DNA of 38,895 nt from Streptomyces hayashii (GTDB taxonomy: Bacteria > Actinomycetota > Actinomycetes > Streptomycetales > Streptomycetaceae), in contig NZ_JAHHIU010000132.1 of the NCBI RefSeq assembly GCF_024539815.1, positions 1 to 38,895 on the forward strand, given 5' to 3'. How positions within the stretch are numbered: position 1 is the stretch's first letter; the number at the start of each line of letters is the position of its first letter. Below, in pieces: positions 30,567-38,846 of the stretch. Under the pieces are notes generated by a model, which saw only the letters and a list, made by a program, of their open reading frames with translations, was not told the DNA's origin and did not search any database. Made by a program: the position numbers and the translations under genes.

Positions 30567-31462
30567 TGACCGCATCGGCACCCGACTCACCGGTCGTCCT
30601 GCGTGTCGCCGGCCGCCCGGTCGCCCGCTACGTCACGCGGCCCGAGCTGCCCGCCCGGCTCTCCCCGCGCCCCTATCTGCACCCCGTCACCACCCTGGCC
30701 GGCACGGCGGTCACCGAGCTCAGCCCCGCCGACCACATCCACCACCTCGGCGTCGGTGTAGCCGTACCCGACGTCGGGGGGCACAACTTCTGGGGCGGCC
30801 GCACCTACGTCCGCGACCGGGGCCCGACCGAGCTGGACGACCACGGCGCCCAGCGGCACGGCTCGTTCCAGCTGCGCGACCCCGACGGCTTCGTGGAGGA
30901 GCTGCGCTGGGTCGTCCCGGGGAGCGAGCTGCTGCGTGAGCGCCGCACCGTGGCGGCCACCGAACTCACCTCCACGGCCTGGGCGTTGGACTTCACCTTC
31001 TCCCTGACCAACGTCACGTCCGGCCCGCTGTCCATCGGCAGCCCGGCGACGAACGGACGTCCCGGAGCGGCCTACGGCGGCTTCTTCTGGCGGGCCAGGA
31101 AGGAGGACACGCCTCCCGAGGTCTTCACCGCGGTCGCGGAGGGCGAGGCGGCCGTCCACGGCGTCCGCGCCGACTGGCTCGCCCTGACCGGACAGGGCTC
31201 CCCGCGCGCCGCCGGGGCCGGCAGCGGGGGAGGGGGAGGCTGGACCCTCGTCTTCGCGGGCGCCACCGACGCCACCCGCCGCGACCCCTGGTTCGTGCGC
31301 GCCGCCGAGTACCCGGGCGTCGGATCCTCGCTGGCCGTCGACGAGCGGCTGGCGATCCCGCCCGGCGGGACGGCCGTGCGCCGGATCGTCACCGTCGTCG
31401 CCGACGGCCGGCTGAACCGGGACGAGGCGGCGGCCCTGGTGCGGAAGGCGGTCAGCCAGTGA
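30566..31462 (+). CDS. PmoA-like / DUF6807 family protein
   Basis: A 298-residue beta-rich protein of the family labelled methane oxygenase PmoA/DUF6807 (a name unrelated to methane monooxygenase function). Recognisable blocks are HPVTTLAGTAVTELSPADHIHHLGVGVAV (quoted in part: SPADHIHHLGVGVAV), HNFWGGRTYV, HGSFQLRDPDG and AAYGGFFWRA; the HIHH cluster suggests metal or substrate binding. The fold is probably galactose-mutarotase-like. It is coupled to the upstream oxidoreductase (TGATG) and downstream GH43 gene (GTGA). This Gfo/Idh/MocA-PmoA pairing is frequent in sugar loci, but the reaction is not known to me. Confidence 0.78.
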   Translation: MTASAPDSPVVLRVAGRPVARYVTRPELPARLSPRPYLHPVTTLAGTAVTELSPADHIHHLGVGVAVPDVGGHNFWGGRTYVRDRGPTELDDHGAQRHGSFQLRDPDGFVEELRWVVPGSELLRERRTVAATELTSTAWALDFTFSLTNVTSGPLSIGSPATNGRPGAAYGGFFWRARKEDTPPEVFTAVAEGEAAVHGVRADWLALTGQGSPRAAGAGSGGGGGWTLVFAGATDATRRDPWFVRAAEYPGVGSSLAVDERLAIPPGGTAVRRIVTVVADGRLNRDEAAALVRKAVSQ

Positions 31463-33075
31463 GGCACGACCGGCACGCGCAGCGCGCGACGGACACGACG
31501 GACCGGACGGACGAGACGGGCCGGACGGACGAGACGGGCCGGATGGACGAGACGGGCGGGGCGTATGCGGCGGACGAGACGTACACGAACCCGATCCTGG
31601 ACGCCGACTGGTCCGATCCCGACGTCCTGCGCGTAGGCGACGACTTTTACCTGACCGCCTCCAGTTTCGGCCGGGCCCCCGGCCTGCCGCTGCTGCACTC
31701 GCGCGACCTGGTCAACTGGACGCTGACCGGCCACGCCCTCGAACGCCTCGAACCGGCGGACGAGTTCAGGACCCCGCGCCACGACTGCGGGGTCTGGGCG
31801 CCGTCCCTGCGTCACCACGACGACCGCTTCTGGATCTTCTGGGGCGACCCGGACCAGGGCATCTTCCAGGTCAACGCCCCTGAGATCAGGGGACCTTGGA
31901 CCCGTCCCCGTCTGGTGAAGGCGGGCAAGGGGCTCATCGACCCCTGCCCGCTGTGGGACGACGAGAGCGGCGAGGCCTATCTGGTGCACGCCTGGGCGAA
32001 GTCCCGGGCGGGCGTGAAGAACCGGCTCACCGGCCACCGTATGCACCCCGAGGGGACGGCCGTCCTGGACGAGGGCAAGGTGATCGTCGACGGGGACCGG
32101 ATCCCCGGCTGGTTCACCCTCGAAGGACCCAAGCTCTACCGGCACGACGGCTGGTTCCTCATCCTCGCCCCCGCCGGCGGAGTGGAGACCGGCTGGCAGG
32201 GCGCCTTCCGCGCCCGCGACTTCTTCGGCCCCTACGAGGAGCGCATCGTCCTGGAGCAGGGGGACACCGACGTCAACGGCCCCCACCAGGGCGGTTGGGT
32301 GCGCACCGGGTCCGGTGAGGACTGGTTCGTGCACTTCCAGCAGCGCGGCGCCTACGGCCGGGTCGTCCATCTGCAGCCCATGCGCTGGGGGCCGGACGGG
32401 TGGCCGGTCATCGGGGACGAGGGAGCCCCCGTCCCCGAACACCGGCGGCCCGCGCTGCCCGCACAGTCGCCGGCCGCGCCCGCCGTCGACGACGACTTCC
32501 CCGGCGGACGCTTCGGCCGCCAGTGGTCGTGGACGGCCAATCCCCGGGACGGCTGGGCGATCCGGCACTCCGCCGACGGGCTGAGGCTGACCTGCGTGCG
32601 GACGGCCGACACGCACGATCTGCGCACCCTGCCGAACGTCCTCACCCAGCGACTTCCCGGCCGCCCCTCGGCCGTCGAGGTGGGGTTGCGGCTGCACAGC
32701 GAGGAGCCGGGGGCTCGCGCCGGACTCACGGTCCTGGGGGACGCGTTCGGCTGGATCGGCCTTCAGCGCGCCGCCGACGGGGCCGTCCGGCTGGTGCACC
32801 GTTTCGCCGAGCCGGTGGCCGACCGGGAACGGGACGCCGCCCACCCCCTGCCCGTTCCCGAGGGCCGGGTACGGCTGCGGATCGAGATCGGCGCCGGAGC
32901 GCGCTGCCGTTTCGCGTACGACGTCGGCGACGGCCCGGTGCGCTCGGGCCCGGTCTTCGCCGCCACCCCCTGGCGCTGGGTCGGCGCCCTGCTCGGCCTC
33001 TTCGCCCTCGCGCCCCTCGGAACGGGACACGCAGGGGCGGCCACGTTCGACGAGTTCCGGATCGGACCGCTCTAA
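31459..33075 (+). CDS. Intracellular glycoside hydrolase family 43 protein
   Basis: A 538-residue enzyme with an N-terminal five-bladed GH43 propeller and a C-terminal beta-sandwich (from about 345, VDDDFPGGRFGRQWSW). The catalytic blocks are NPILDADWSDPDVLRVGDDF (45-64, base Asp), LIDPCPLWDD (pKa-tuning Asp) and FTLEGPKLYR (acid Glu about 222). The GH43_12-like layout suggests activity on arabino-, xylo- or galactofuranosyl oligomers such as pectic side chains. There is no signal peptide, so it acts on imported sugars. GTG 31459 overlaps the upstream stop (GTGA). The first 40 residues are a low-complexity TDETGR extension from an 18-bp DNA repeat. Confidence 0.87.
   Translation: MRHDRHAQRATDTTDRTDETGRTDETGRMDETGGAYAADETYTNPILDADWSDPDVLRVGDDFYLTASSFGRAPGLPLLHSRDLVNWTLTGHALERLEPADEFRTPRHDCGVWAPSLRHHDDRFWIFWGDPDQGIFQVNAPEIRGPWTRPRLVKAGKGLIDPCPLWDDESGEAYLVHAWAKSRAGVKNRLTGHRMHPEGTAVLDEGKVIVDGDRIPGWFTLEGPKLYRHDGWFLILAPAGGVETGWQGAFRARDFFGPYEERIVLEQGDTDVNGPHQGGWVRTGSGEDWFVHFQQRGAYGRVVHLQPMRWGPDGWPVIGDEGAPVPEHRRPALPAQSPAAPAVDDDFPGGRFGRQWSWTANPRDGWAIRHSADGLRLTCVRTADTHDLRTLPNVLTQRLPGRPSAVEVGLRLHSEEPGARAGLTVLGDAFGWIGLQRAADGAVRLVHRFAEPVADRERDAAHPLPVPEGRVRLRIEIGAGARCRFAYDVGDGPVRSGPVFAATPWRWVGALLGLFALAPLGTGHAGAATFDEFRIGPL
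31503..31556. repeat. 18-bp tandem repeat x3 within the GH43 N-terminus
   Basis: CCGGACGGACGAGACGGG is repeated at 31503-31520 and 31521-31538, and with one change (A-T-GG) at 31539-31556. It encodes repeats of the RTDETG type before the catalytic domain. The top strand is nearly free of T, like the 27150-27371 leader. Confidence 0.85.
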
Positions 33076-33107
33076 CCCATCTGTTCTGTACGCCGTTGGG
33101 AGCCGCA

Positions 33108-35108
33108 ATGACGCACTTCCATAGCAAGCGCTTACCAGGTCCGCTCGCGGTCCTGGCAGCCGTCCTCGGCCTGCTGGCAGGTCTCTGTCTCGGCGCCGCC
33201 GGCGAGGCGAAGGCCGCCGGCGCGCCGAAGCCGGCGGCCGATCCGACGGCGTCGGCGGCCCGCTGGACCGATCGGGCCCACGGCTTCGCCTCCCTAGCGG
33301 GCGGGACCACCGGAGGCGCCGGCGGCAGGGTCGTGACCGTCGCCGACCAGGCCTCTCTGGCCAGGTACGCGGCCGCCGAGGAGCCGTACGTCATCCGGGT
33401 CAGGGGCGCGGTCGCCGTCGAGCCCTTCGGTTCCGACATCGTCGTGACCTCGAACAAGACGATCATCGGCGTCGGCGACACCGGCGCGATCGTGCACGGC
33501 GAGTTGCATCTGAACCCGGGCACGCACAACGTGATCATCCGCAATCTGACGATCCGCGACTCCTACGTCGACGGCGACTGGGACGGCAAGACAACCGATT
33601 TCGACGCGATCCAGATGGACACCGCCGACCACGTCTGGATCGACCACAACCGCTTCACGCACATGGGCGACGGACTGCTCGACATCCGCAAGAACAGCCA
33701 GTACGTCACCGTCTCCTACAACCGGTTCGACCATCACAACAAGGCGTTCGGCATCGGCTGGACGGCCGACGTGCTCACCCAGATCACCATCGACCACAAC
33801 TGGTTCACCGGCACCAAGCAGCGCAATCCCTCGGCCGACAACTGCGCGTACGCCCACCTCTACGACAACTACCTGTCGGCGCAGGTGGCCGACGGGGACC
33901 CGGTGTGGACGTACGGGAACTGGTCGCGGGGGCGCACGAAGATGGTCATCGAGAACAGCTACTACGACGGCGTCCAGCACCCCTACCAGGCCGACGCGAC
34001 CGCCGAACTGGTCGAGCGCGGGTCGATCCTGAGGAACACGAGCGGCCGGACCGACGAGTGGGGCGCGGCCTTCGACCCGCGGAAGTTCTACGCGTACCGC
34101 CTGGACCCCGCCGCCGCCGTCCCCGCGCTGCTCACCCGGTTCTCCGGGCCGCAGCGGCAGATCGGCGACGCGGTCACGCTGCACGTCCCGGGCGACTACC
34201 CGACGGTCCAGTCCGCCGTCGACGCGGTGCCCGACGGCAACGCCGAGAGCGTCACCGTCGCCGTCGCTCCGGGCACGTACCGCGAGAAGGTGTTCGTTCC
34301 CGCGACCAAGCCGCATCTCCTGCTGCGGGGGACCGGCCGTGACCGCTCGGACACCGTCGTCGTCTACGACACGCCCGCCGAGTACGGGGGTTCGACGGGG
34401 AGCGCCACCGTGCGGATCGCCGCGAACGACGTCACCGCCCGCAACCTCACCTTCAGCAACGACTTCGACGAGGCAGCGGTCGAGCTGAAGGGCGAGCAGG
34501 CCCTCGCCATGAAGACGACCGGCGACCGGATCGTCTTCGAGAACACCGCCTTCCTGGGCAACCAGGACACGTTGATGACCGACAGCCCCCGGCTGACGGA
34601 CCTGAGCCGGGTGTACGTCCGGGACTCCTACATCGAGGGCGACGTCGACTTCGTCTACGGCCGGGCGACGACCGTGATCGAACGGTCGGTGATCCGGCTG
34701 CTGAGCCGCGGATCGGACACGAACAACGGCTATATGACGGCCGCTTCGACCTGGACGGGCAATCCGCACGGGTTCCTGATCACCCGGTCGAGGGTCGTCA
34801 GCGACGCGCCGCGGCAGTCCTTCCACCTCGGACGCCCCTGGCACCCGGGCGGGGAGCCGCAGGCCGTCGCCCAGGTGCTGATCCGCGACACCGAGCTGCC
34901 GGCCGCGGTCAGGTCGTCCCCGTGGACCGACATGAGCGGGTTCTCGTGGCGGGACGCGCGTTTCGCGGAGTACCGCAACCACGGGCCGGGGGCTGCCGTC
35001 ACCGCCGACCGGCCCCAGCTCGGCGACGCCGACGCGAAGGCGTACACGGTCGCCGACTACCTCAAGGGTGCGGACGGCTGGGCGCCGTACCGCCGCACCA
35101 CCCACTGA
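33108..35108 (+). CDS. Secreted pectate lyase (PL1) - pectinesterase (CE8) fusion
   Basis: A 666-residue exported bifunctional enzyme. A Sec signal (about 1-37) precedes a PL1 parallel beta-helix (about 50-345): GVGDTGAIVHGELHLN, DAIQMDTADHVWIDHNRF with Ca2+-binding aspartates, HHNKAFGIGW (Lys212) and KQRNPSADN (Arg239). A CE8 pectin methylesterase (about 354-660) follows: QALAM (Gln464), GNQDTL (Asp487), EGDVDFVYGRA (Asp514) and LGRPW (Arg576, Trp578). CE8 removes methyl esters and the lyase cleaves the exposed polygalacturonate by beta-elimination. ATG 33108 has GGGAG upstream. In the RxPxxR lyase motif the second arginine is replaced (Asp244). A LacI-type operator overlaps codons 6-10. Confidence 0.92.
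   Translation: MTHFHSKRLPGPLAVLAAVLGLLAGLCLGAAGEAKAAGAPKPAADPTASAARWTDRAHGFASLAGGTTGGAGGRVVTVADQASLARYAAAEEPYVIRVRGAVAVEPFGSDIVVTSNKTIIGVGDTGAIVHGELHLNPGTHNVIIRNLTIRDSYVDGDWDGKTTDFDAIQMDTADHVWIDHNRFTHMGDGLLDIRKNSQYVTVSYNRFDHHNKAFGIGWTADVLTQITIDHNWFTGTKQRNPSADNCAYAHLYDNYLSAQVADGDPVWTYGNWSRGRTKMVIENSYYDGVQHPYQADATAELVERGSILRNTSGRTDEWGAAFDPRKFYAYRLDPAAAVPALLTRFSGPQRQIGDAVTLHVPGDYPTVQSAVDAVPDGNAESVTVAVAPGTYREKVFVPATKPHLLLRGTGRDRSDTVVVYDTPAEYGGSTGSATVRIAANDVTARNLTFSNDFDEAAVELKGEQALAMKTTGDRIVFENTAFLGNQDTLMTDSPRLTDLSRVYVRDSYIEGDVDFVYGRATTVIERSVIRLLSRGSDTNNGYMTAASTWTGNPHGFLITRSRVVSDAPRQSFHLGRPWHPGGEPQAVAQVLIRDTELPAAVRSSPWTDMSGFSWRDARFAEYRNHGPGAAVTADRPQLGDADAKAYTVADYLKGADGWAPYRRTTH
33123..33136. promoter_or_regulatory. 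LacI-type operator overlapping the start of the PL1-CE8 gene
   Basis: AGCAAGCGCTTACC contains the perfect AAGCGCTT core (33126-33133) seen before the permeases. It lies 15 bp inside the coding sequence, where a bound repressor would act as a roadblock. Confidence 0.5.
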
Positions 35109-35160
35109 CCCCCCACAACTTCATATGTCCGCTGGGATCCAGAAGAAGAGAGCCGACCAC

Positions 35161-36498
35161 ATGAAGAGCAGCATCCGCAGAAGCAGGCGAGCCGCCCTGG
35201 CCGTCGCCCTGGGCTCCGTGCTCGCGCTGACCGCCACCGCCTGCGGCGACGACGGCAGCGGCGCGGCCGGGGACAAGGGAGGCGACGGCTCCGGCAAGGG
35301 GGAGATCACCTTCTGGGACAACAACGGCGGCGTCCGCACCGACGTCTGGAAGGAGATCATCGCCGACTTCGAGAAGGCGAACCCGGACATCAAGGTCAAG
35401 TACGTCGGGGTGCCGTCCGACAGCGTCCAGTCCAAGTACGACACGGCCATCCAGGGCGGCGGTCTGCCCGACGTCGGCGGCGTGGGCACCGCGATGCTCG
35501 CCGAGATCGCCGCGCAGGGCGCCCTCGAACCGCTGGACGACCGCCTGGAGAAGAGCGAGCTGAGCGGCCAGCTGAACGCGAAGTTCCTGGACGGGGTCAA
35601 GGCCGCCGGGATCGACGGCAAGACGTACAGCGTGCCGACCTCCGCCAACAACGGCACTCTCTGGTACCGCACGGACCTCTTCCAGAAGGCGGGCCTGCAG
35701 GCCCCGACCACCTGGACGAAGTTCTACGAGGCGGCCGACAAGCTGACCGACAAGGACAAGAACGCCTTCGGCTACACCATCCGCGGTGGCTCCGGGTCGA
35801 TCGCCCAGGCGCTCGACGCGACCTACGGGCAGAGCGGCATCACCCAGTTCTGGAACGGCGACAAGACCACGGTCAACGACCCGAGGAACGTGGCCGCGCT
35901 GGAGAAGTACGTCGGCCTGTACAAGAAGGACACCCCGTCCGCCGACGTCAACAACGACTTCACCAAGATGGTCGCCCAGTGGGACTCGGGCACCATCGGC
36001 ATGCTGAGTCACAACCTGGGCTCCTTCGGCGATCACCAGAAGGCGCTGGCCGGCAAGTTCAAGGGCGTCCCCGCGCCGACGCAGGACAACGGCACCCGGG
36101 TGCAGGTGTCCAACCCGGTCGACGGGCTGGGCCTGTTCAAGTCGAGCAAGAACAAGACCGCCGCCTGGAAGTTCATCGAGTTCGCCGCCTCGCACGAGTC
36201 GAACAGCAAGTGGAACAAGACGGCGGGACAGGTGCCGGCCAACCTGGAGGCCGCGCAGGACAGCTGGGTGCAGGCCTCCGAGCCGACCAGGCTGGCCGCC
36301 GAGGCGCTGACGGGCACCACCACGAAGATCGTGCAGCTGCCCTACTACCTGCCCGACTGGAACACGATCTCCAAGGCCGACAACGAGCCGAACTTCCAGA
36401 AGGTGCTGCTGGGCAAGCAGAGCGCGAAGGACTTCCTGGACACGCTGGCCGACCAGCTGAACACCGCGCAGGCCGACTGGAAGAAGAACCACAAGTAA
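35161..36498 (+). CDS. Extracellular sugar-binding lipoprotein of an ABC transporter (CUT1)
   Basis: A 445-residue solute-binding protein. The lipoprotein signal MKSSIRRSRRAALAVALG ends in a lipobox-like ALTATAC (Cys31), followed by an acidic Gly/Ser linker. The mature body (ITFWDNNGGVRTDVWKEIIA, FEKANPDIKVKYVGVPSDSV, LPDVGGVGTAMLAEIAAQG, WDSGTIGMLSHNLG) is that of family-1 oligosaccharide binders. Its permeases are probably those at 27372-29203, 6 kb upstream and separated by enzyme genes. ATG 35161 is used although the upstream purine run (GAAGAAGAGAG) is somewhat distant. A hairpin follows the stop. Confidence 0.92.
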   Translation: MKSSIRRSRRAALAVALGSVLALTATACGDDGSGAAGDKGGDGSGKGEITFWDNNGGVRTDVWKEIIADFEKANPDIKVKYVGVPSDSVQSKYDTAIQGGGLPDVGGVGTAMLAEIAAQGALEPLDDRLEKSELSGQLNAKFLDGVKAAGIDGKTYSVPTSANNGTLWYRTDLFQKAGLQAPTTWTKFYEAADKLTDKDKNAFGYTIRGGSGSIAQALDATYGQSGITQFWNGDKTTVNDPRNVAALEKYVGLYKKDTPSADVNNDFTKMVAQWDSGTIGMLSHNLGSFGDHQKALAGKFKGVPAPTQDNGTRVQVSNPVDGLGLFKSSKNKTAAWKFIEFAASHESNSKWNKTAGQVPANLEAAQDSWVQASEPTRLAAEALTGTTTKIVQLPYYLPDWNTISKADNEPNFQKVLLGKQSAKDFLDTLADQLNTAQADWKKNHK

Positions 36499-36508
36499 GC
36501 CGTGCGGA

Positions 36509-36530
36509 CGCGGTCGCGGGGGTGACCGCG
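36509..36530 (+). terminator. Hairpin after the sugar-binding protein gene
   Basis: CGCGGTC (36509-36515) pairs with GACCGCG (36524-36530) around an 8-nt loop, 10 bp past the stop. There is no U-tract. It may partly terminate or stabilise the upstream mRNA, as often seen after binding-protein genes. Confidence 0.5.
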
Positions 36531-36602
36531 CCGGCCGTCACCGGTCGCACGGTCCCCCCGCGTCCCCCGGCACACCAACCGACCCCTCGAAAGGTGTATG
36601 TC

Positions 36603-37400
36603 GTGTCCCTGACCCGCAGGCAGGTCACCTCGGCGGCGCTCGCCGCCCTCCCGCTCGGGGCGGCGGCCGCCGCCCCCGCCGATGCCGGCGCCCGCCGGCC
36701 GAGAACCGTCTACATCGCCGGCGACTCCACCGCCGCCCAGAAGTACTCCGACGCCAAGCCGGAGACCGGGTGGGGCATGGCGCTCCCGTTCTTCCTGCAG
36801 TCCGGCCTGCCCGTCGCCAACCACGCGGTGAACGGGCGCAGTTCCAAGAGCTTCATCGACGAGGGCCGGCTCGACGCCGTGCTCGCCGCGATCCGGCCGG
36901 GGGACTTCCTCCTCGTCCAGTTCGCGCACAACGACGAGAAGACCACCGACCCCACCCGCTACACCGAGCCCTGGACGACCTACCAGGACTGTCTGCGCAG
37001 GTATCTCGACGGCGCCCGGGCCAAGGGCGCGCGACCCGTGCTGGCCACTCCCGTGGAGCGGCGCAAGTTCGACGCGGCGGGCAACGCCCAGCCCACGCAC
37101 GGGGAGTACCCCGCCGCCATGCGCGCGCTGGCCGCCGAGGAGAAGGTGGCCCTGCTCGACGTCCAGGCGCTGTCGCTGGCGCTCTGGCAGCGGCTGGGCG
37201 TGGAGGCGACGAAGACGTACTTCAACTGGACCGCGACCGAGCAGGACAACACCCACTTCAACCCGCCGGGCGCGATCGCCGTGGCGCGGCTCGTCGCCCA
37301 GGAGCTCCTGCGCACGCGGGTGCTCGCGGCGCGTGACGTGATCCGGCTGCACGACGCGGTCCCCACGTCCTGGATCACCTGGCCCGCGCCTCTTTCGTAA
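36603..37400 (+). CDS. Rhamnogalacturonan acetylesterase (CE12, SGNH hydrolase)
   Basis: A 265-residue secreted esterase that removes acetyl groups from rhamnogalacturonan I. A twin-arginine signal LTRRQVTSAALAALPLG (3-19) precedes the SGNH domain: block I IAGDSTAAQ (Ser42), block II AVNGRSSKSF, block III QFAHNDEK (Asn110) and block V QDNTHFNPPG (Asp215, His218). These match CE12 enzymes closely. GTG 36603 has AAAGG 8 bp upstream; the nearby ATG at 36598 is out of frame and closes after four codons. It follows the binding-protein gene by 104 bp, and its last codons overlap the first of three 31-bp operator repeats. Confidence 0.9.
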   Translation: MSLTRRQVTSAALAALPLGAAAAAPADAGARRPRTVYIAGDSTAAQKYSDAKPETGWGMALPFFLQSGLPVANHAVNGRSSKSFIDEGRLDAVLAAIRPGDFLLVQFAHNDEKTTDPTRYTEPWTTYQDCLRRYLDGARAKGARPVLATPVERRKFDAAGNAQPTHGEYPAAMRALAAEEKVALLDVQALSLALWQRLGVEATKTYFNWTATEQDNTHFNPPGAIAVARLVAQELLRTRVLAARDVIRLHDAVPTSWITWPAPLS

Positions 37401-37478
37401 CCGCTTCCGCGACGCCTGCGTTGGTTCGTAACCGCTTTCGCGACGCCGCGCCTCTTTCGTGACCGCTCTCGCGACAAC
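37386..37478. promoter_or_regulatory. Three tandem 31-bp repeats carrying LacI-type operators
   Basis: Units at 37386-37416, 37417-37447 and 37448-37478 share a CGTAACCGCTTTCGCGACGC-like core. Each includes a 14-bp pseudo-palindrome fitting CGnAAnCGnTTnCG exactly or with two changes: 37396-37409, 37427-37440 and 37458-37471. The 31-bp period is about three helical turns, so bound proteins would align on one face. The first unit overlaps the preceding stop codon. The array ends 32 bp before the pectate lyase gene. Confidence 0.75.
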
Positions 37479-37510
37479 TGCACCGCCTTTCCGCAGAGGA
37501 GACCCGCACA

Positions 37511-38836
37511 GTGCGCACACAGTCATGTCATGCACGTGTCACAGCAGCCCTGGTGGGGTGCACCGCTCTGGTGCTGTCCGTCATCGCGACGGCCCCCGCC
37601 CAGGCCGAGCCCCGCTCCTCGTCCCGCGACCTCGGTCGGCAGGTCCTGGGCGCGAACGACGGCTGGGCCGCCTACGGGACCGGCACCACGGGCGGGTCGG
37701 CCGCCGACGCCGCCCACGTGTACACCGTCACCACCTGGGCCGAGTTCAAGGCCGCCCTCGCCGCCGGAGGCTCCGCGCCGAAGATCGTCAAGGTCAAGGG
37801 CGTCATCGACGCCGTCGCCGAGGGATGCGACGCCTTCGCCGCGCCCGGCTACGACTTCGACGCCTACCTCGCGAAGTACGCACCCGGGACCTGGGGCCTG
37901 GACACCGATCTGAGCGCCGAGCCCGACGACAGCCCCGAAGGGCTGCGCCGCGCCTCCGCCGCCGCCCAGGACCAGGCCATCAAGGCGAACGTCCCCGCCA
38001 ACACCACCATCGTCGGCGTCGGGAGGGGCGCCGGTTTCAAGGGCGTCAGCCTCCAGATCAAGGCCGTCGACAACGTGATCGTCCGCAACCTGGCCTTCGA
38101 GTCGCCCATCGACTGCTTCCCGCAGTGGGACCCGACCGACGGCGACAAGGGCAACTGGAACTCCGAGTACGACACCGCCGTCGTCTACGGCTCCACGCAC
38201 GTGTGGCTCGACCACAACACGTTCACCGACGGCACGCACCCCGACAGCGCCGCGCCGACCTACTTCGGCATGCTCTACCAGCAGCACGACGGCGAACTGG
38301 ACATCGTGCGCGGCGCCGACTACGTCACCGCCTCCTGGAACGTCTTCAGCCAGCACGACAAGACGATCCTCATCGGCAACAGCGACAGCGAGTCGACCGC
38401 GGCAGGCGACCGCGGCCACCTGAGGACGACCTTCCACCACAACCTGTTCTCGGGCCTCGTCGAGCGAGCCCCCCGCGTCCGCTTCGGGCAGGTCGACTCC
38501 TACAACAACCACTTCGTCGCGAACGGCGACTACTCCTACAGCTTCGGCATCGGCAAGGAGTCCAAGCTCGTCGCCGAGCACAACGCGTTCACCCTGCCGC
38601 AGGGGGTCAGCGCCGCCAAGGTGCTCAAGCGGTGGAACGTCTCGCCGCTGACCGCCGCCGACAACTACGTCAACGGCGTGAAGACCGACCTGATCGCCGT
38701 GCACAACGCGGAGATCCCGGCCGAGATCCTTCAGCCCGACGCCGGGTGGACACCCACCCTGCGCACCCGGATCGACCCGGCGAAGGCGGTTCCCCGGATC
38801 GTCGACTGCGGCGCGGGCGCCGGCCGCCTCGGCTGA
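37511..38836 (+). CDS. Secreted pectate lyase, polysaccharide lyase family 1
   Basis: A 441-residue exported lyase cutting polygalacturonate by Ca2+-dependent beta-elimination. A Sec signal ends at about AQA-EP (32). The PL1 beta-helix core includes NTTIVGVGRGAGFKGVSLQI, VIVRNLAF, DTAVVYGSTHVWLDHNTFTD, SQHDKTILIGNSD (Lys284) and the intact catalytic RAPRVR (Arg319, Arg324) followed by YNNHF. GTG 37511 has GAGGAGA 9-15 bp upstream. It probably has its own promoter in the repeat-rich gap upstream and is followed by a strong terminator, so it closes the pectin island in this window. Confidence 0.93.
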   Translation: MRTQSCHARVTAALVGCTALVLSVIATAPAQAEPRSSSRDLGRQVLGANDGWAAYGTGTTGGSAADAAHVYTVTTWAEFKAALAAGGSAPKIVKVKGVIDAVAEGCDAFAAPGYDFDAYLAKYAPGTWGLDTDLSAEPDDSPEGLRRASAAAQDQAIKANVPANTTIVGVGRGAGFKGVSLQIKAVDNVIVRNLAFESPIDCFPQWDPTDGDKGNWNSEYDTAVVYGSTHVWLDHNTFTDGTHPDSAAPTYFGMLYQQHDGELDIVRGADYVTASWNVFSQHDKTILIGNSDSESTAAGDRGHLRTTFHHNLFSGLVERAPRVRFGQVDSYNNHFVANGDYSYSFGIGKESKLVAEHNAFTLPQGVSAAKVLKRWNVSPLTAADNYVNGVKTDLIAVHNAEIPAEILQPDAGWTPTLRTRIDPAKAVPRIVDCGAGAGRLG

Positions 38837-38846
38837 CCCGTACGAC

